Source: Rhodococcus sp. KRD162
GTDB lineage: Bacteria > Actinomycetota > Actinomycetes > Mycobacteriales > Mycobacteriaceae
Assembly: GCF_017168335.1 (NCBI RefSeq)
Contig: NZ_JABFAU010000005.1
Coordinates: 244,575-308,574, forward strand
Direction: 5' to 3'
DNA length: 64,000 bases
Shown here in pieces: positions 8,046 to 17,441 of the stretch (position 1 is the stretch's first letter; each line of letters begins with the position of its first letter). Made by a program: the position numbers and the translations under genes. Below the pieces are notes generated by a model. It saw only the letters and a program-made list of their open reading frames with translations, was not told where the DNA came from and made no database searches.

Positions 8046-10073
8046 ATGGCAGTCCAGCACCGGCGGCATACCAACGCCACAGACGTCAGAAGGTCAGTCC
8101 ATCGATTCCGTCGGCTCGCCGCCACGGGCGCGCTGACCCTGTTCGCCGCGGTCCTGCTCGCTCCGGGGGTCGCGTCCGCCGAGGCACCGTCGCGGCTCGC
8201 TACTCAGATCACCGACACCGTCCAGGCCCTCGACCCCGACTCGATGGCGGAGGTGCAGACCTCCATCGACGACCTCTACAGCAGCAGCCAGCTTCGGTTG
8301 TGGGTCACCTACGTTGCGGATTTCGACAACATGTCGGCAGCGAACTGGGCTGAACAGACCGCTCAGAGAAGTGACCTCGGTCAGCGCGACATCCTTCTCG
8401 CTGTGGCGACCGTCGACCGTTCGTACTACCTCGGCGTCAATACCGGGCTGACGCAGATCACCAGCTCCGAGCAGGACGACATTCGAGTCAACGACCTCGA
8501 ACCAGCCCTGCGCGAGGAAGATTGGTCCGGTGCCGCGATAGCAGCGGCCGGTGCCCTCGGCGACGCCTACGCCTCGAGCGGCAGCGGTGGATCGTCGGTT
8601 CCGCTGCTGATCGGCGTCGGAGCCCTGGCCGTGGCGGGCGGCGGAGCCGTTGTCTACTCCTCGCGGCGCAAGAAGGCGCGCGTCGCCGCCGAGGTCGACG
8701 CGATAGCCGAGATCGATCCGAGCGATCCGGCTGCCCTCGCTCGATTCCCGATCGATGTACTCGACACCCGGGCCAAGGAAATTCTGATCGAAACCGACAA
8801 CGCCGTTCGTGCGAGCAACGAGGAATTGTCCCTCGCACGAGGCGAATTCGGAGATTCCGCGGCCGCGCCGTTCATCACCGCCCACGACAACGCCAAAAAA
8901 GCCCTGGCCTCTGCCTTCGAAATTAGACAACGCCTGGACGACGCCATTCCCGAAACCCCGGACCAGCGGCGGGCGATGCTGGTCGAGATCATCTCCTCCT
9001 GCGGACAAGCCGATCGCGAACTCGATTCACGCGTCGAGGAATTCGATGGATTCCGTGACCTGGTGATGAACGCCGGATCCCACCTCGACGAACTGACCCA
9101 AGCCGTCGTCGAGTTGACGGTGCGAATTCCTCAGTCCGAATCGGTTCTTGCTCAGCTGCATTCGGACTTCGCCGCGACCGCATTGTCCTCCATCGCAGAC
9201 AACGTCACGATGGCCAAGGAACGGCTGGCCCTGGCCGAGGAGAACATCGAGGCCGGCCGCAAAGCTGCGGCGCTGCCGCCCGGAAAGCAAGGTCCTGCGG
9301 TGACCGCGATCCGTACGGCCGAGCGAGCCGTCGATCAGGCCAGAACCCTGCTCGATGGCGTCGACCACGCCCGGGACGACATCGGCCACGCGATCGCCAC
9401 CCTGCCCGACGCCATCGCCGACGTCCGACGCGACATCGAGCAGGCACGTGGGTTGGTCGAACACGGTGGCGCCGAGTTGCAGGCGGCAGTCTCCGCGGCG
9501 CAGACAGCGCTGAAGAACGCAGAGACGGCGCAGTCCTCGGATCCGCTCGGTAGCTACACCGCGTTGTCCGAGGCCGACGCCGAACTCGAGAAGATCGTCG
9601 ACGAGGCATCGAAGGAGAAAGCCGCCGAGGACCAGTTGCGGGCGCGGCTGGATCGAGATATTGCGGCCGCTCAGGCGCAGATCACCGCAGCGGCGGATTA
9701 TATCTCGACACGGCGCGGCGGGGTGGGTGCCGATGCTCGAACTCGGTTGTCCGAGGCCGAACGGCATCTCGCGGCGGCTCGTCAGCTCGAACCCGAGAAC
9801 CCCGAGGAGGCCCTCAAGCATGCGCATGCCGCCAGCCAGTTGGCCTCGCGCGCGTCGCAGATCGCCCAGTCCGATGTGCGGAACTGGGAAAACCGTCACG
9901 GCCCACGTGGCGGAGGTAGCGGCAGCAATGTCGCCGGTGCCGTGCTCGGCGGAATCCTGATCAACAGCGTGCTGCGTGGCGGTGGCGGAGGATTCGGTGG
10001 CGGCTTCGGGGGCGGTGGCTTCGGCGGAGGCGGAGGCGGTGGCGGTTTCGGTGGCGGCGGCGGCCGCTTCTGA
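8046..10073 (+). CDS. Secreted TPM-domain protein with long coiled-coil and Gly-rich tail
   Basis: 675-residue envelope protein. Residues 1-45 form a Sec signal peptide (basic n-region, hydrophobic 24-40, cleavage near GVASA-EA). A TPM domain (about 50-175) and one membrane helix (185-206) followed by RRKK come next. About 430 residues rich in Ala and Glu, probably coiled coil, lie in the cytoplasm. The last 25 residues are almost all Gly and Phe. TPM domains occur in photosystem-repair phosphatases and in bacterial envelope proteins of unclear role. It corresponds in position to Rv2345 of M. tuberculosis. A strong bidirectional hairpin follows the stop. Confidence 0.88.
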   Translation: MAVQHRRHTNATDVRRSVHRFRRLAATGALTLFAAVLLAPGVASAEAPSRLATQITDTVQALDPDSMAEVQTSIDDLYSSSQLRLWVTYVADFDNMSAANWAEQTAQRSDLGQRDILLAVATVDRSYYLGVNTGLTQITSSEQDDIRVNDLEPALREEDWSGAAIAAAGALGDAYASSGSGGSSVPLLIGVGALAVAGGGAVVYSSRRKKARVAAEVDAIAEIDPSDPAALARFPIDVLDTRAKEILIETDNAVRASNEELSLARGEFGDSAAAPFITAHDNAKKALASAFEIRQRLDDAIPETPDQRRAMLVEIISSCGQADRELDSRVEEFDGFRDLVMNAGSHLDELTQAVVELTVRIPQSESVLAQLHSDFAATALSSIADNVTMAKERLALAEENIEAGRKAAALPPGKQGPAVTAIRTAERAVDQARTLLDGVDHARDDIGHAIATLPDAIADVRRDIEQARGLVEHGGAELQAAVSAAQTALKNAETAQSSDPLGSYTALSEADAELEKIVDEASKEKAAEDQLRARLDRDIAAAQAQITAAADYISTRRGGVGADARTRLSEAERHLAAARQLEPENPEEALKHAHAASQLASRASQIAQSDVRNWENRHGPRGGGSGSNVAGAVLGGILINSVLRGGGGGFGGGFGGGGFGGGGGGGGFGGGGGRF

Positions 10074-10085
10074 CCGTCCATAAAG

Positions 10086-10130
10086 CAGCAGCAGGGCCCG
10101 ATCTCTCCGTGAGATCGGGCCCTGCTGCTG
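10086..10130. terminator. Bidirectional terminator hairpin between TPM gene and glyS
   Basis: Perfect 20-bp inverted repeat (arms 10086-10105 and 10111-10130, beginning CAGCAGCAGGGCCCG) with a 5-nt loop TCCGT. It sits between two convergent genes and can end both transcripts. No long T tract follows, as is common in high-GC actinobacteria. Confidence 0.85.
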
Positions 10131-10141
10131 AAGGTGTGGTG

Positions 10142-11527
10142 TTATGCGCCGATCAGGCGAGCGGCGAGGTAGCCCTCGACCTGATCGAGAGCCACCCGCT
10201 CCTGAGCCATCGTGTCGCGTTCGCGGATGGTGACTGCGTGATCGTCGAGGGTCTCGAAGTCGACCGTGATGCAGAACGGGGTGCCGATCTCGTCCTGACG
10301 ACGGTAGCGCCTGCCGATGGCCCCGGCGTCGTCGAATTCGACATTCCAGTACTGACGCAGTTGCTGCGCAAGATCTTTCGCCTTGGGCGTCAGATCGGCG
10401 TTGCGTGAGAGCGGCAGCACCGCAACCTTCACCGGGGCAAGACGGCGATCGAGCTTGAGCACCACCCGCTTGTCGACTCCGCCCTTGGCGTTGGGAGCCT
10501 CGTCCTCGCTGTATGCGTCGACGAGGAACGCCATCAGCGAACGCGTCAGGCCTGCGGCCGGCTCGATGACGTAGGGGGTGTACCGGGTGTCGGTGGCTTG
10601 CTCGTAGTAGCTCAGGTCCTGACCAGAGGCCTTCGAGTGCACCGAGAGGTCGAAATCGGTGCGGTTCGCGACACCCTCGAGCTCACCCCATGCACTGCCC
10701 TGGAACCCGAACTTGTACTCGATGTCCACGGTCCGCTTGGAGTAATGCGAGAGCTTTTCCTGAGCGTGCTCGTACAGGCGGAGGTTCTCCGGGTCGATGC
10801 CGAGATCGGTGTACCACTTCATGCGGTAGTCGATCCAGTACTGATGCCACTGCTCGTCCTCGCCCGGCTTGACGAAGAATTCCATCTCCATCTGTTCGAA
10901 CTCGCGGGTGCGGAAGATGAAGTTTCCTGGAGTGATCTCGTTGCGGAAGCTCTTGCCGATCTGGCCGATGCCGAACGGCGGCTTCTTGCGTGAGGTGGTC
11001 AGCACGTTGGCGAAGTTGACGAAGATGCCCTGCGCGGTCTCGGGGCGCAAGTAGTGCAAGCCCTCTTCGTTGTCGACCGGGCCGAGGAAGGTCTTGAGCA
11101 GGCCCGAGAATGCACGCGGCTCGGTCCAGGAACCCGGTTCTCCGGTCTCCGGGTCGCGGATGTCGGCCAGGCCGTTCTCCGGCGGGTGACCGTGCTTCTC
11201 CTCGTAGGCCTCGATGAGGTGATCCGCGCGGTAGCGCTTGTGGGTGTGCAGTGACTCGACCAGCGGGTCGGAGAAGGTCTCGACGTGGCCGGAGGCCTCC
11301 CACACCTCACGCGGCAGGATCACCGAGGAGTCGAGCCCGACGGTGTCCTCGCGGCTGGTGATCATGTTGCGCCACCACTGCTTCTTGATGTTGTCCTTGA
11401 GCTCGACGCCGAGCGGGCCGTAGTCCCAGGCCGATTTGGTGCCGCCGTAGATCTCGCCGCACTGGTAGACGAGGCCTCTGCGCTTGGCGAGGTTGGCGAC
11501 GGTGTCGACTTTGGACTTGGGTGCCAC
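10142..11527 (-). CDS. glyS: Glycyl-tRNA synthetase (dimeric type)
   Basis: Charges tRNA-Gly with glycine. The 461-residue class II alpha2 enzyme shows the N-terminal [15 protein letters not shown] segment, class II motif 2 around [29 protein letters not shown], motif 3 near [12 protein letters not shown], and a C-terminal anticodon-binding domain. GTG start at 11525-11527 with GGAGAG upstream. It is divergent from the smtB-zur operon, as in mycobacteria. Confidence 0.96.
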   Translation of the reverse strand: MAPKSKVDTVANLAKRRGLVYQCGEIYGGTKSAWDYGPLGVELKDNIKKQWWRNMITSREDTVGLDSSVILPREVWEASGHVETFSDPLVESLHTHKRYRADHLIEAYEEKHGHPPENGLADIRDPETGEPGSWTEPRAFSGLLKTFLGPVDNEEGLHYLRPETAQGIFVNFANVLTTSRKKPPFGIGQIGKSFRNEITPGNFIFRTREFEQMEMEFFVKPGEDEQWHQYWIDYRMKWYTDLGIDPENLRLYEHAQEKLSHYSKRTVDIEYKFGFQGSAWGELEGVANRTDFDLSVHSKASGQDLSYYEQATDTRYTPYVIEPAAGLTRSLMAFLVDAYSEDEAPNAKGGVDKRVVLKLDRRLAPVKVAVLPLSRNADLTPKAKDLAQQLRQYWNVEFDDAGAIGRRYRRQDEIGTPFCITVDFETLDDHAVTIRERDTMAQERVALDQVEGYLAARLIGA

Positions 11528-11654
11528 TGGCGGAGCTCTCCATCTTCGGTCACGGCGTATCGGGGGGTGCCGCGGGCGGTTTCGGACCTGATCAGACTAT
11601 CTGGCGTGGCGGGTGCGTCCGAACAGCGGTCGGGCGCGGAAATTGACATGCGCA

Positions 11655-11721
11655 CCTATGCATATCACAATGATTACGATTTGCAATAACAACAACTGCA
11701 TTACCCTGACGTCATGACGTC
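11655..11721 (+). promoter_or_regulatory. AT-rich promoter/operator region of smtB-zur
   Basis: This segment is much richer in A and T than its surroundings. It contains the palindrome ATGCAT, a candidate -10 TACCCT at 11702-11707, and a perfect 14-bp palindrome GACGTCATGACGTC at 11708-11721. If TACCCT is the -10, transcription would start about at 11714 and the palindrome would sit across the start site, where a repressor could block polymerase. SmtB or Zur autoregulation is the obvious hypothesis, but the palindrome does not match an operator I know. Confidence 0.45.
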
Positions 11722-11776
11722 GACCACGCAGGGCGAGTGCGCCGAGACCGAATCGGCGACCGAAGGAGCCGCAACC

Positions 11777-12175
11777 GTGTCCACCGAGCAGGCCGTGGAA
11801 TCAGACTCGAAGCATCGGCAGGACCCAGAGCATCCGATGCACCAGGACGACCCGTTCGCAGCGGCTCCCCCGGCTGCGATTCCGCCGAAGGAGACGCTGG
11901 CCGCGGCAGGCGACATCCTCCGCGCGCTCGCGGCCCCGGTGCGTATCGCCATCGTGCTTCAGTTGCGCGAGTCCGAGCGCTGCGTTCACGAACTCGTGGT
12001 CGCTCTCGGAGTCACCCAACCGTTGATCAGCCAACACCTGCGAGTACTCAAGGCAGCCGGCGTTGTCCGTGGAGAACGCAACGGCCGCGAGGTGCTGTAC
12101 CGATTGGTCGATGATCACCTCTCCCATATCGTCGTCGACGCCGTGGCCCACGCCGAGGAAGGCCGAAACCTGTGA
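11777..12175 (+). CDS. smtB: ArsR/SmtB-family metal-responsive repressor
   Basis: 132-residue winged-helix repressor. The DNA-recognition helix lies in VHELVVALGVTQPLISQHLRVLKAAG, followed by the wing GVVRGERNGREVLYRLVDDH and a C-terminal helix with DDHLSHIVVDAVAHAEE whose Asp/His pattern fits the alpha-5 zinc site. It overlaps zur by GTGA. In M. tuberculosis the equivalent pair (Rv2358-Rv2359) links zinc efflux and uptake control. The GTG at 11777 has AAGGAG 8 nt upstream and gives the usual length. An in-frame ATG at 11714, possibly leaderless, would add 21 residues. Confidence 0.9.
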   Translation: MSTEQAVESDSKHRQDPEHPMHQDDPFAAAPPAAIPPKETLAAAGDILRALAAPVRIAIVLQLRESERCVHELVVALGVTQPLISQHLRVLKAAGVVRGERNGREVLYRLVDDHLSHIVVDAVAHAEEGRNL

Positions 12176-12612
12176 CCGACAAGTCCACCGACACCGCAAC
12201 CCCCAGACGACCTGTCGTCGTCGGAGTACGAGCGACCAAGCAGCGCAGTGCGATCTCGGATCTGCTCGACACCATCGAGGAATTCAAGTCTGCACAGGAT
12301 CTACACGACGAGTTGCGTAAACGCGGCGAGGGCATCGGGCTGACCACCGTCTATCGAACCCTCCAGACCCTCGCCGACGCCGGGACCGTCGACGTACTCC
12401 GCACCGACAACGGCGAGTCGGTCTATCGGCGTTGTTCCTCCGGCCATCACCATCACCTGGTGTGCCGGTCGTGCGGCTTCACCATCGAGGTCGAAGGGCC
12501 CACCGTCGAGAAGTGGTCGCAGAGCGTCGCCGAGTCCAACGGCTTCACCGACGTGAGCCACACGATCGAAATTTTCGGCACCTGCAGTCAATGCAGCGCT
12601 GCCGGTCGCTGA
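12172..12612 (+). CDS. zur: Zinc uptake regulator Zur (Fur family)
   Basis: 146-residue Fur-family repressor of zinc acquisition genes. The N-terminal winged helix contains SAQDLHDELRKRGEGIGLTTVYRTLQ. The metal-binding part has the SSGHHHHLVCRSCG block and a second Cys pair CSQC near the C terminus, giving the structural CXXC...CXXC zinc site of Zur/FurB. Translation is coupled to smtB by the GTGA overlap. On excess zinc it should bind zinc-box operators elsewhere in the genome. Confidence 0.94.
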   Translation: MTDKSTDTATPRRPVVVGVRATKQRSAISDLLDTIEEFKSAQDLHDELRKRGEGIGLTTVYRTLQTLADAGTVDVLRTDNGESVYRRCSSGHHHHLVCRSCGFTIEVEGPTVEKWSQSVAESNGFTDVSHTIEIFGTCSQCSAAGR

Positions 12613-12619
12613 GCCCGTC

Positions 12620-12928
12620 TCACGCCACAGCGCCCGCCAGACGAGGCACCACCGACTCGAGGGCGAACGGTATCGACAGCACCGAGTTGTACGTGATCGC
12701 CCCGCGCTGATCGGTGGACACCGCAACGATGGCATCGTTGCGGGCGGCTGTCGGAGTTCCGACGATCGGGTGCTCCGCCACCACGTCGATACCGTCACCG
12801 GCTCCGAGGTAGAGCACCAGGTCCGCATCGAGCATCGAGATGTTCTCCGCCGAAACCGGGACGTAGAAGTTGGTGCCGTCGTACGGAAGCACCACCGCTG
12901 CAGTCTTGCCCGCCTTGGCGGACCGATC
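12620..12928 (-). pseudogene. C-terminal remnant of a siderophore/metal ABC substrate-binding protein
   Basis: The frame encodes about 100 residues resembling only the last third of a type III (FecB/TroA-like) periplasmic binding protein: KTAAVVLPYDGTNFYVP, then DADLVLYLGAGDG, NDAIVAVSTDQRGAI and SVLSIPFALESVVPRL. No signal peptide, lipobox or N-terminal lobe precedes it, because the next gene begins immediately at 12927. Possible starts are GTG codons at 12893-12898. It looks like a truncated copy left next to zur. A short functional protein cannot be excluded. Confidence 0.6.
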
Positions 12929-13346
12929 AGGGGAGCAAACCCTCGCGTGCTTTCTCCACCCCGGCGAGCACCAGAATCAGCATCGTCAGCATGGCCTCGT
13001 CGTCCAAGCCGGTGGCCGGAAAGGTGTAGCGCAGCAACACATCTGCGAGCTTGTCATGGGTATTGACCGAGATGGCACCGAACTGCGAATCGGCATTACG
13101 ATCGGCCACCTTCTTGTGCAGAGCGGCCTTGAGCGGCCGATCCCACGCCAGCACCGCAGTGAGCGAGAGAACCTCGAGCTCGGGCGAGAGCCGAACCGCA
13201 CGCAACGAGCACAGTGCACCGGCATAGTCGAAACCGAGCGAACCCTCATCACCGACCGTGACGGTCGCGAACTGGGACAAGGCCAGCTGCGCGCGTGTCT
13301 GTAACGAAAGCCCTTCAGCCGCTGCCTCGTTCGCATCGTCACTCAT
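12927..13346 (-). CDS. Conserved hypothetical protein (Rv2360c-like, YbjN/secretion-chaperone fold)
   Basis: 139-residue protein of unknown role, probably with the YbjN-like alpha/beta fold: [31 protein letters not shown], then a long C-terminal helix ([23 protein letters not shown]). It overlaps the stop of uppS by 8 bp and so belongs to the recO-uppS unit. Position and size match Rv2360c of M. tuberculosis. No catalytic motif is visible. Confidence 0.75.
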   Translation of the reverse strand: MSDDANEAAAEGLSLQTRAQLALSQFATVTVGDEGSLGFDYAGALCSLRAVRLSPELEVLSLTAVLAWDRPLKAALHKKVADRNADSQFGAISVNTHDKLADVLLRYTFPATGLDDEAMLTMLILVLAGVEKAREGLLP

Positions 13347-14157
13347 ATTTCACTCCCCCGAACCGTCGATCACGCGAAGCGAATTCGATACACGCCTCCC
13401 ATAGATCCCGGCGGTCGAAATCCGGGAACAGCTTCTTCTGAAACACGAACTCCGCGTATGCGGATTGCCACAGCAAGAAGTTCGACGTCCGCTGCTCCCC
13501 CGACGGACGCAGAAACAGATCCACATCCGGCATATCCGCCTCGTCGAGGTACTTGGCGACAGTGGCCTCGGTGATCTTCTCGGGGTTCAGCTTTCCTGCG
13601 GCAACCTGTCGAGCAATTTCCCTTGTGGCATCGGCGATCTCGGCCCGCCCACCATAGTTGACGCACATCGTCAACGTCATCACGGTGTTGTCCTTGGTCA
13701 GCTCCTCGGCAACCTCGAGCTCCTTGATCACGCTGCCCCACAACCGCGGCCGTCGACCGGCCCAGCGGACCCGCACGCCCATCTCGTTCATCTCGTCGCG
13801 TCGACGCCGAATGACATCGCGGTTGAAGCCCATCAGAAACTTGACCTCGTCGGGGCTGCGCTTCCAGTTCTCCGTCGAGAAGGCGTAAGCCGACAACCAC
13901 TGCACGCCGATCTCGATGCACCCGCAGACGGTGTCCATGAGCACCGCTTCACCCTGCTCGTGCCCCGCAGTACGCGGCAGACCCCGGTCTTGCGCCCACC
14001 GACCGTTGCCATCCATCACCAGCGCGACGTGGCGGGGTATCAATTCCGGCTGCACAATCGGCGGTCGAGCGCCCGACGGATGCGGATCGGGAGGGCGCAC
14101 CGTCGGCTGTGCGTCAGGCCGAGGTTGCGGCTCTCGTCGTCGAATCACGGTCCCCAT
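13339..14157 (-). CDS. uppS: Polyprenyl diphosphate synthase, cis type
   Basis: Makes the long-chain cis-polyprenyl diphosphate that carries cell-wall precursors (decaprenyl in mycobacteria). 272 residues with [20 protein letters not shown] (catalytic Asp in MDGNGRW), [16 protein letters not shown], and the C-terminal substrate region around [18 protein letters not shown] and [13 protein letters not shown]. The ATG at 14155-14157 (MGTVIRRR) overlaps recO by 44 bp and is preferred over a longer frame that would run deep into recO. The Pro-rich N terminus is usual for actinobacterial forms. Confidence 0.94.
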   Translation of the reverse strand: MGTVIRRREPQPRPDAQPTVRPPDPHPSGARPPIVQPELIPRHVALVMDGNGRWAQDRGLPRTAGHEQGEAVLMDTVCGCIEIGVQWLSAYAFSTENWKRSPDEVKFLMGFNRDVIRRRRDEMNEMGVRVRWAGRRPRLWGSVIKELEVAEELTKDNTVMTLTMCVNYGGRAEIADATREIARQVAAGKLNPEKITEATVAKYLDEADMPDVDLFLRPSGEQRTSNFLLWQSAYAEFVFQKKLFPDFDRRDLWEACIEFASRDRRFGGVKYE

Positions 14158-14947
14158 CCTGCCCGACGGTGTCGGCGAAGACGGAGCCAGGTTGCGCCAG
14201 CGGCACCTGATGCGGGTGCGAGCGTTCGATGAGCGGAAGTGTGCGTAGCTGTCGTTCCAGATGCCATTGAAGGTGCGCCGCCACCAGTCCGCTGGCCTGC
14301 TTGCGAACGGCATCGGAGGTAGTGACGGTGTAGTCCCACTCCCCTCTCTCCAGCGCCACCATCAGATCCAGAACACCGGTCGACGGCGTCGCCGATCCCG
14401 GAGGTCGGCAGTGCACGCACACCGCGCCACCGGCCGCCACATGAAATGCCCGGTGCGGCCCAGCCGCTGCGCACCGCGCGCAATCGGTCAAGGCGGGAGC
14501 CCAGCCGGAAAATCCCATGGCGCGCAGCAGGTACGCATCGAGCACCAACTCGGGAGGCCGAATGTGCTGTGCGAGAGCACGCAGAGCACCGACGGTCAGC
14601 TGATGCAGTCGCTGCGCGGGTGCGTGCTCTTCACCTGCCAGCCGTTCGGCGGTCTCGAGAACCGCGCACCCCGTGGTGTAGCGGCCGTAATCTGCGACGA
14701 TGTCTCCACCGAACGCCTCGACCGTGTGCACCTGGGTGACGATGTCGAGGTTGCGCCCCGGATAGAGCAGAACGTCGATGTGCGCAAACGGCTCCAGCCG
14801 CGCGCCGAACTTGGATTTGGTACGGCGAACCCCCTTCGCGACGGCCCGCACGATCCCGTTCTCCCTGGTCAACAGCGTGACGATACGGTCGGCCTCGCCC
14901 AGCTTGTGCTGGCGCAGGACGACTGCGTTGTCACGGTATGGCCTCAC
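14114..14947 (-). CDS. recO: DNA repair protein RecO
   Basis: Recombination mediator that loads RecA with RecR. 277 residues: an N-terminal OB fold beginning [20 protein letters not shown] with [12 protein letters not shown], a helical core, and a Cys-rich zinc segment (DCARC and CVHC). The GTG at 14945-14947 is chosen because GGAGA lies about 7 nt upstream and the N terminus then matches mycobacterial RecO; a longer frame reaches 15031. It heads the recO-uppS-hypothetical unit and is divergent from the amidase. Confidence 0.93.
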   Translation of the reverse strand: MRPYRDNAVVLRQHKLGEADRIVTLLTRENGIVRAVAKGVRRTKSKFGARLEPFAHIDVLLYPGRNLDIVTQVHTVEAFGGDIVADYGRYTTGCAVLETAERLAGEEHAPAQRLHQLTVGALRALAQHIRPPELVLDAYLLRAMGFSGWAPALTDCARCAAAGPHRAFHVAAGGAVCVHCRPPGSATPSTGVLDLMVALERGEWDYTVTTSDAVRKQASGLVAAHLQWHLERQLRTLPLIERSHPHQVPLAQPGSVFADTVGQDGDRDSTTRAATSA

Positions 14948-15007
14948 GGTCTCCAGTGTCCCATGGGCACCCTGTCGGTGGCCGTTTCCCGCGCTGGACA
15001 CGGTCGA

Positions 15008-15013
15008 TACTGT
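15008..15013 (+). promoter_or_regulatory. Candidate -10 hexamer of leaderless amidase gene
   Basis: TACTGT ends 6 nt before the GTG at 15020, and no Shine-Dalgarno sequence lies between. This spacing supports leaderless transcription and the chosen start. Confidence 0.45.
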
Positions 15014-15019
15014 GCAGAC

Positions 15020-16441
15020 GTGGATTTTCATCGGTCGACTCTCGTTGCCCAGGCCGCCGAGCTCGCGTCGGGTCGCATCACCTCGGTAGAGGCGGTCACC
15101 GCGTCACTCGATCGGATCGGCAGGAGCCAACCCACGCTCAACGCCTTCCGCATCGTGCGCCGCAGTGCCGCCCTCGCCGAGGCCGCCGAGGCGGATCGCC
15201 AGCTCGCCGCCGGAACGCGCGCTCCGCTGCTCGGTGTTCCGATCGCCGTCAAGGACGATGTCGATATTGCCGGCGAACCGACCGCGTTCGGCTGCGCCGG
15301 CGACTTTCCGGCCGCAACCGCGGACTCGGAGGTGGTGCGCAAACTACGCGCCGCCGGCGCGATCATCGTGGGAAAGACCAACAGCCCTGAGCTCGGCCAA
15401 TGGCCGTTCACCAGCGGCACCTTCGGCCACACCCGCAACCCGTGGAACCGCGAACGCACCCCCGGCGGCTCATCCGGCGGCAGCTCCGCCGCGGTGTCGG
15501 CCGAATTGGTTTCTGCTGCACTGGGTTCCGATGGTGCGGGCTCGGTTCGCATCCCGGCGTCGTGGACCAATCTCGTGGGCATCAAACCGCAGCGCGGACG
15601 CATATCGACCTGGCCGGATCCCGAGGCCTTCAACGGCATCACCGTCATCGGCCCGCTCGCCCGCACGGTCGCCGATGCGGCTCTTCTCCTCGATGTGGTC
15701 TCGGGTAGCCACGACGGTGACAAGCATCGACCGGCCCCCGTGACCGTCTCCGATGCCATCGGTCGCGACTGCGGTCCGCTCCGAATCGCGCTGAGCCTGC
15801 GAAAGCCGTTCATCCCGACACCTGCCGCGCTGGATCCCGAGATCGCCGCTGCCGCATACGAGATGGCCGCGGTGCTGCGATTGCTCGGCCATACGGTGGT
15901 GGTCGACGATCCGGCGTACGGAATGTTGTTGGGCCTGAACTTCTTACCTCGCTCATTGGCCGGTGTCGCCGCATGGCTCGATCGGCTACCCGACCCGTCT
16001 CTTGCCGATCCGCGCACGCGGGCCAATGCCACAAGCGGCCGAGTCCTCGCCGGAGCACCGTTGCGCGCCGCCCGCGCCGCCGAACCGCGAATCGGACGCC
16101 GTATCGGCCGGTTCTTCGACGACTACGACATCGTGCTCGCACCGACGACGGCCACCCCGCCGCCGCGGGTCGATGCCATCGACGGCATCTCCAACGCCGA
16201 CACCGATCGCGTCATCACCGAGCACTGCCCGTACACCTGGCCGTGGAACGTGTTGGGGTGGCCGAGCGTCAACGTCCCGGCAGGCCTGACCAGAGACGGG
16301 CTGCCCATCGGCCTGCAATTGATGGGGCACGAGTCCTCGGAGCCACTGCTGGTGTCGGTTGCGGCTCAACTCGAGAACGTGCTGCAGTGGCACCGCAGAC
16401 GCCCCGAACCCTGGTGGACCGAGTCCTGCGAAACTTCGTAG
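15020..16441 (+). CDS. Amidase (amidase signature family, AmiA2-like)
   Basis: 473-residue hydrolase of carboxamides; natural substrate unknown. The Ser-cisSer-Lys triad is visible: K78 in VPIAVKDDV, S151 in PGGSSGGSS and nucleophile S175 in GAGSVRIPAS. Spacing of the two serines (24) equals that of characterised amidases. The position between recO and era on the opposite strand matches amiA2 (Rv2363). No other gene shares its strand here, so it is monocistronic. The GTG start follows a TACTGT hexamer. Confidence 0.9.
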   Translation: MDFHRSTLVAQAAELASGRITSVEAVTASLDRIGRSQPTLNAFRIVRRSAALAEAAEADRQLAAGTRAPLLGVPIAVKDDVDIAGEPTAFGCAGDFPAATADSEVVRKLRAAGAIIVGKTNSPELGQWPFTSGTFGHTRNPWNRERTPGGSSGGSSAAVSAELVSAALGSDGAGSVRIPASWTNLVGIKPQRGRISTWPDPEAFNGITVIGPLARTVADAALLLDVVSGSHDGDKHRPAPVTVSDAIGRDCGPLRIALSLRKPFIPTPAALDPEIAAAAYEMAAVLRLLGHTVVVDDPAYGMLLGLNFLPRSLAGVAAWLDRLPDPSLADPRTRANATSGRVLAGAPLRAARAAEPRIGRRIGRFFDDYDIVLAPTTATPPPRVDAIDGISNADTDRVITEHCPYTWPWNVLGWPSVNVPAGLTRDGLPIGLQLMGHESSEPLLVSVAAQLENVLQWHRRRPEPWWTESCETS

Positions 16442-16510
16442 CCCACCACGATCTGGAGAATTCCCACACCGCGAAACCGAGTGCATCGCCGGCTACGGTG
16501 ACGGGTGCGT

Positions 16511-17425
16511 TCAGAAGCCGAGCTTGCCCATCTGCTTGGGGTCGGTCTGCCAATCCTTCGCAATTTTCACGTGCAGGTCCAGGTAGATCCTGGTACCGAG
16601 CAGCTTCTCGATCTGCAGGCGCGACGCGGTGCCGACGTCTTTCAGTCGCGATCCACCCTTGCCGATGATGATCGCCTTCTGACTCGATCGCTCGACATAG
16701 AGAATCGCATGCACGTCGAGCATGTTGTCGTGGCCCTCGCGGGGAACGACTTCCTCGATGACGACAGCCAGCGAGTGGGGCAGCTCGTCGCGGACGCCTT
16801 CGAGTGCTGCCTCGCGGATGAGCTCGGCCATGAGAATTTCCTCGGGCTCGTCCGTCAGCTCGCCGTCGGGGTAGAACGCCGGTCCCGGCGGCAGTTCGGA
16901 GGCCAGCAGATCGACCAGCTTCTCCACCTGCTCACCGGATTCGGCCGACACCGGGATGACGTGACTGGAGTCCCCGAGGAGCTTGGACAGCGCCATCAAC
17001 TGCTGCACGACCCGTTCCTTCTTGACCTTGTCGATCTTGGTCACGATGCCGATCAGTGTCGTTTTCGGCGCGATGTGCCGGACCTGTTCGAGAATCCACC
17101 GGTCTCCCGGCCCGATCTTCTCGTCGGCCGGGATGCACAGGCCGATGACATCGACCTCGGAGTAGGTCTCTTGCACCAGGTCGTTGAGACGCTGCCCCAG
17201 AAGCGTTCTGGGACGGTGCAATCCGGGGGTGTCGACGAGGATCAACTGTGCGTGCTCACGATGAACGATGCCGCGGATGGTGTGCCGCGTTGTCTGCGGA
17301 CGCGAGGACGTGATCGCGATCTTGGTGCCGACCAACGCGTTGGTCAAGGTGGACTTGCCGGTGTTGGGTCGGCCCACGAAACAGACGAATCCGGATCGGA
17401 ACTCTTCGTTGTGCTGCTCGGACAT
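16511..17425 (-). CDS. era: GTPase Era
   Basis: GTP-binding protein that binds the 3' end of 16S rRNA and assists 30S subunit maturation. 304 residues: G1 GRPNTGKST, G3 DTPG, G4 TKID, then a C-terminal KH domain with KAIIIGKGGSRLKDVG. The ATG at 17423-17425 has GGAGG upstream. It lies 16 bp downstream of the CorC-like gene and near ybeY, which also acts in 16S rRNA processing. Confidence 0.96.
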   Translation of the reverse strand: MSEQHNEEFRSGFVCFVGRPNTGKSTLTNALVGTKIAITSSRPQTTRHTIRGIVHREHAQLILVDTPGLHRPRTLLGQRLNDLVQETYSEVDVIGLCIPADEKIGPGDRWILEQVRHIAPKTTLIGIVTKIDKVKKERVVQQLMALSKLLGDSSHVIPVSAESGEQVEKLVDLLASELPPGPAFYPDGELTDEPEEILMAELIREAALEGVRDELPHSLAVVIEEVVPREGHDNMLDVHAILYVERSSQKAIIIGKGGSRLKDVGTASRLQIEKLLGTRIYLDLHVKIAKDWQTDPKQMGKLGF

Positions 17426-17441
17426 CGAGCACCTCCAGATT

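Noticed and set aside
11528-11713. T-box riboswitch before glyS
   Set aside because: No T-box consensus or terminator-antiterminator pair was found; glyS has a short leader with a plain ribosome binding site.
12301-12828. Antisense frame across zur and the remnant
   Set aside because: No family resemblance, and it overlaps the secure zur gene.
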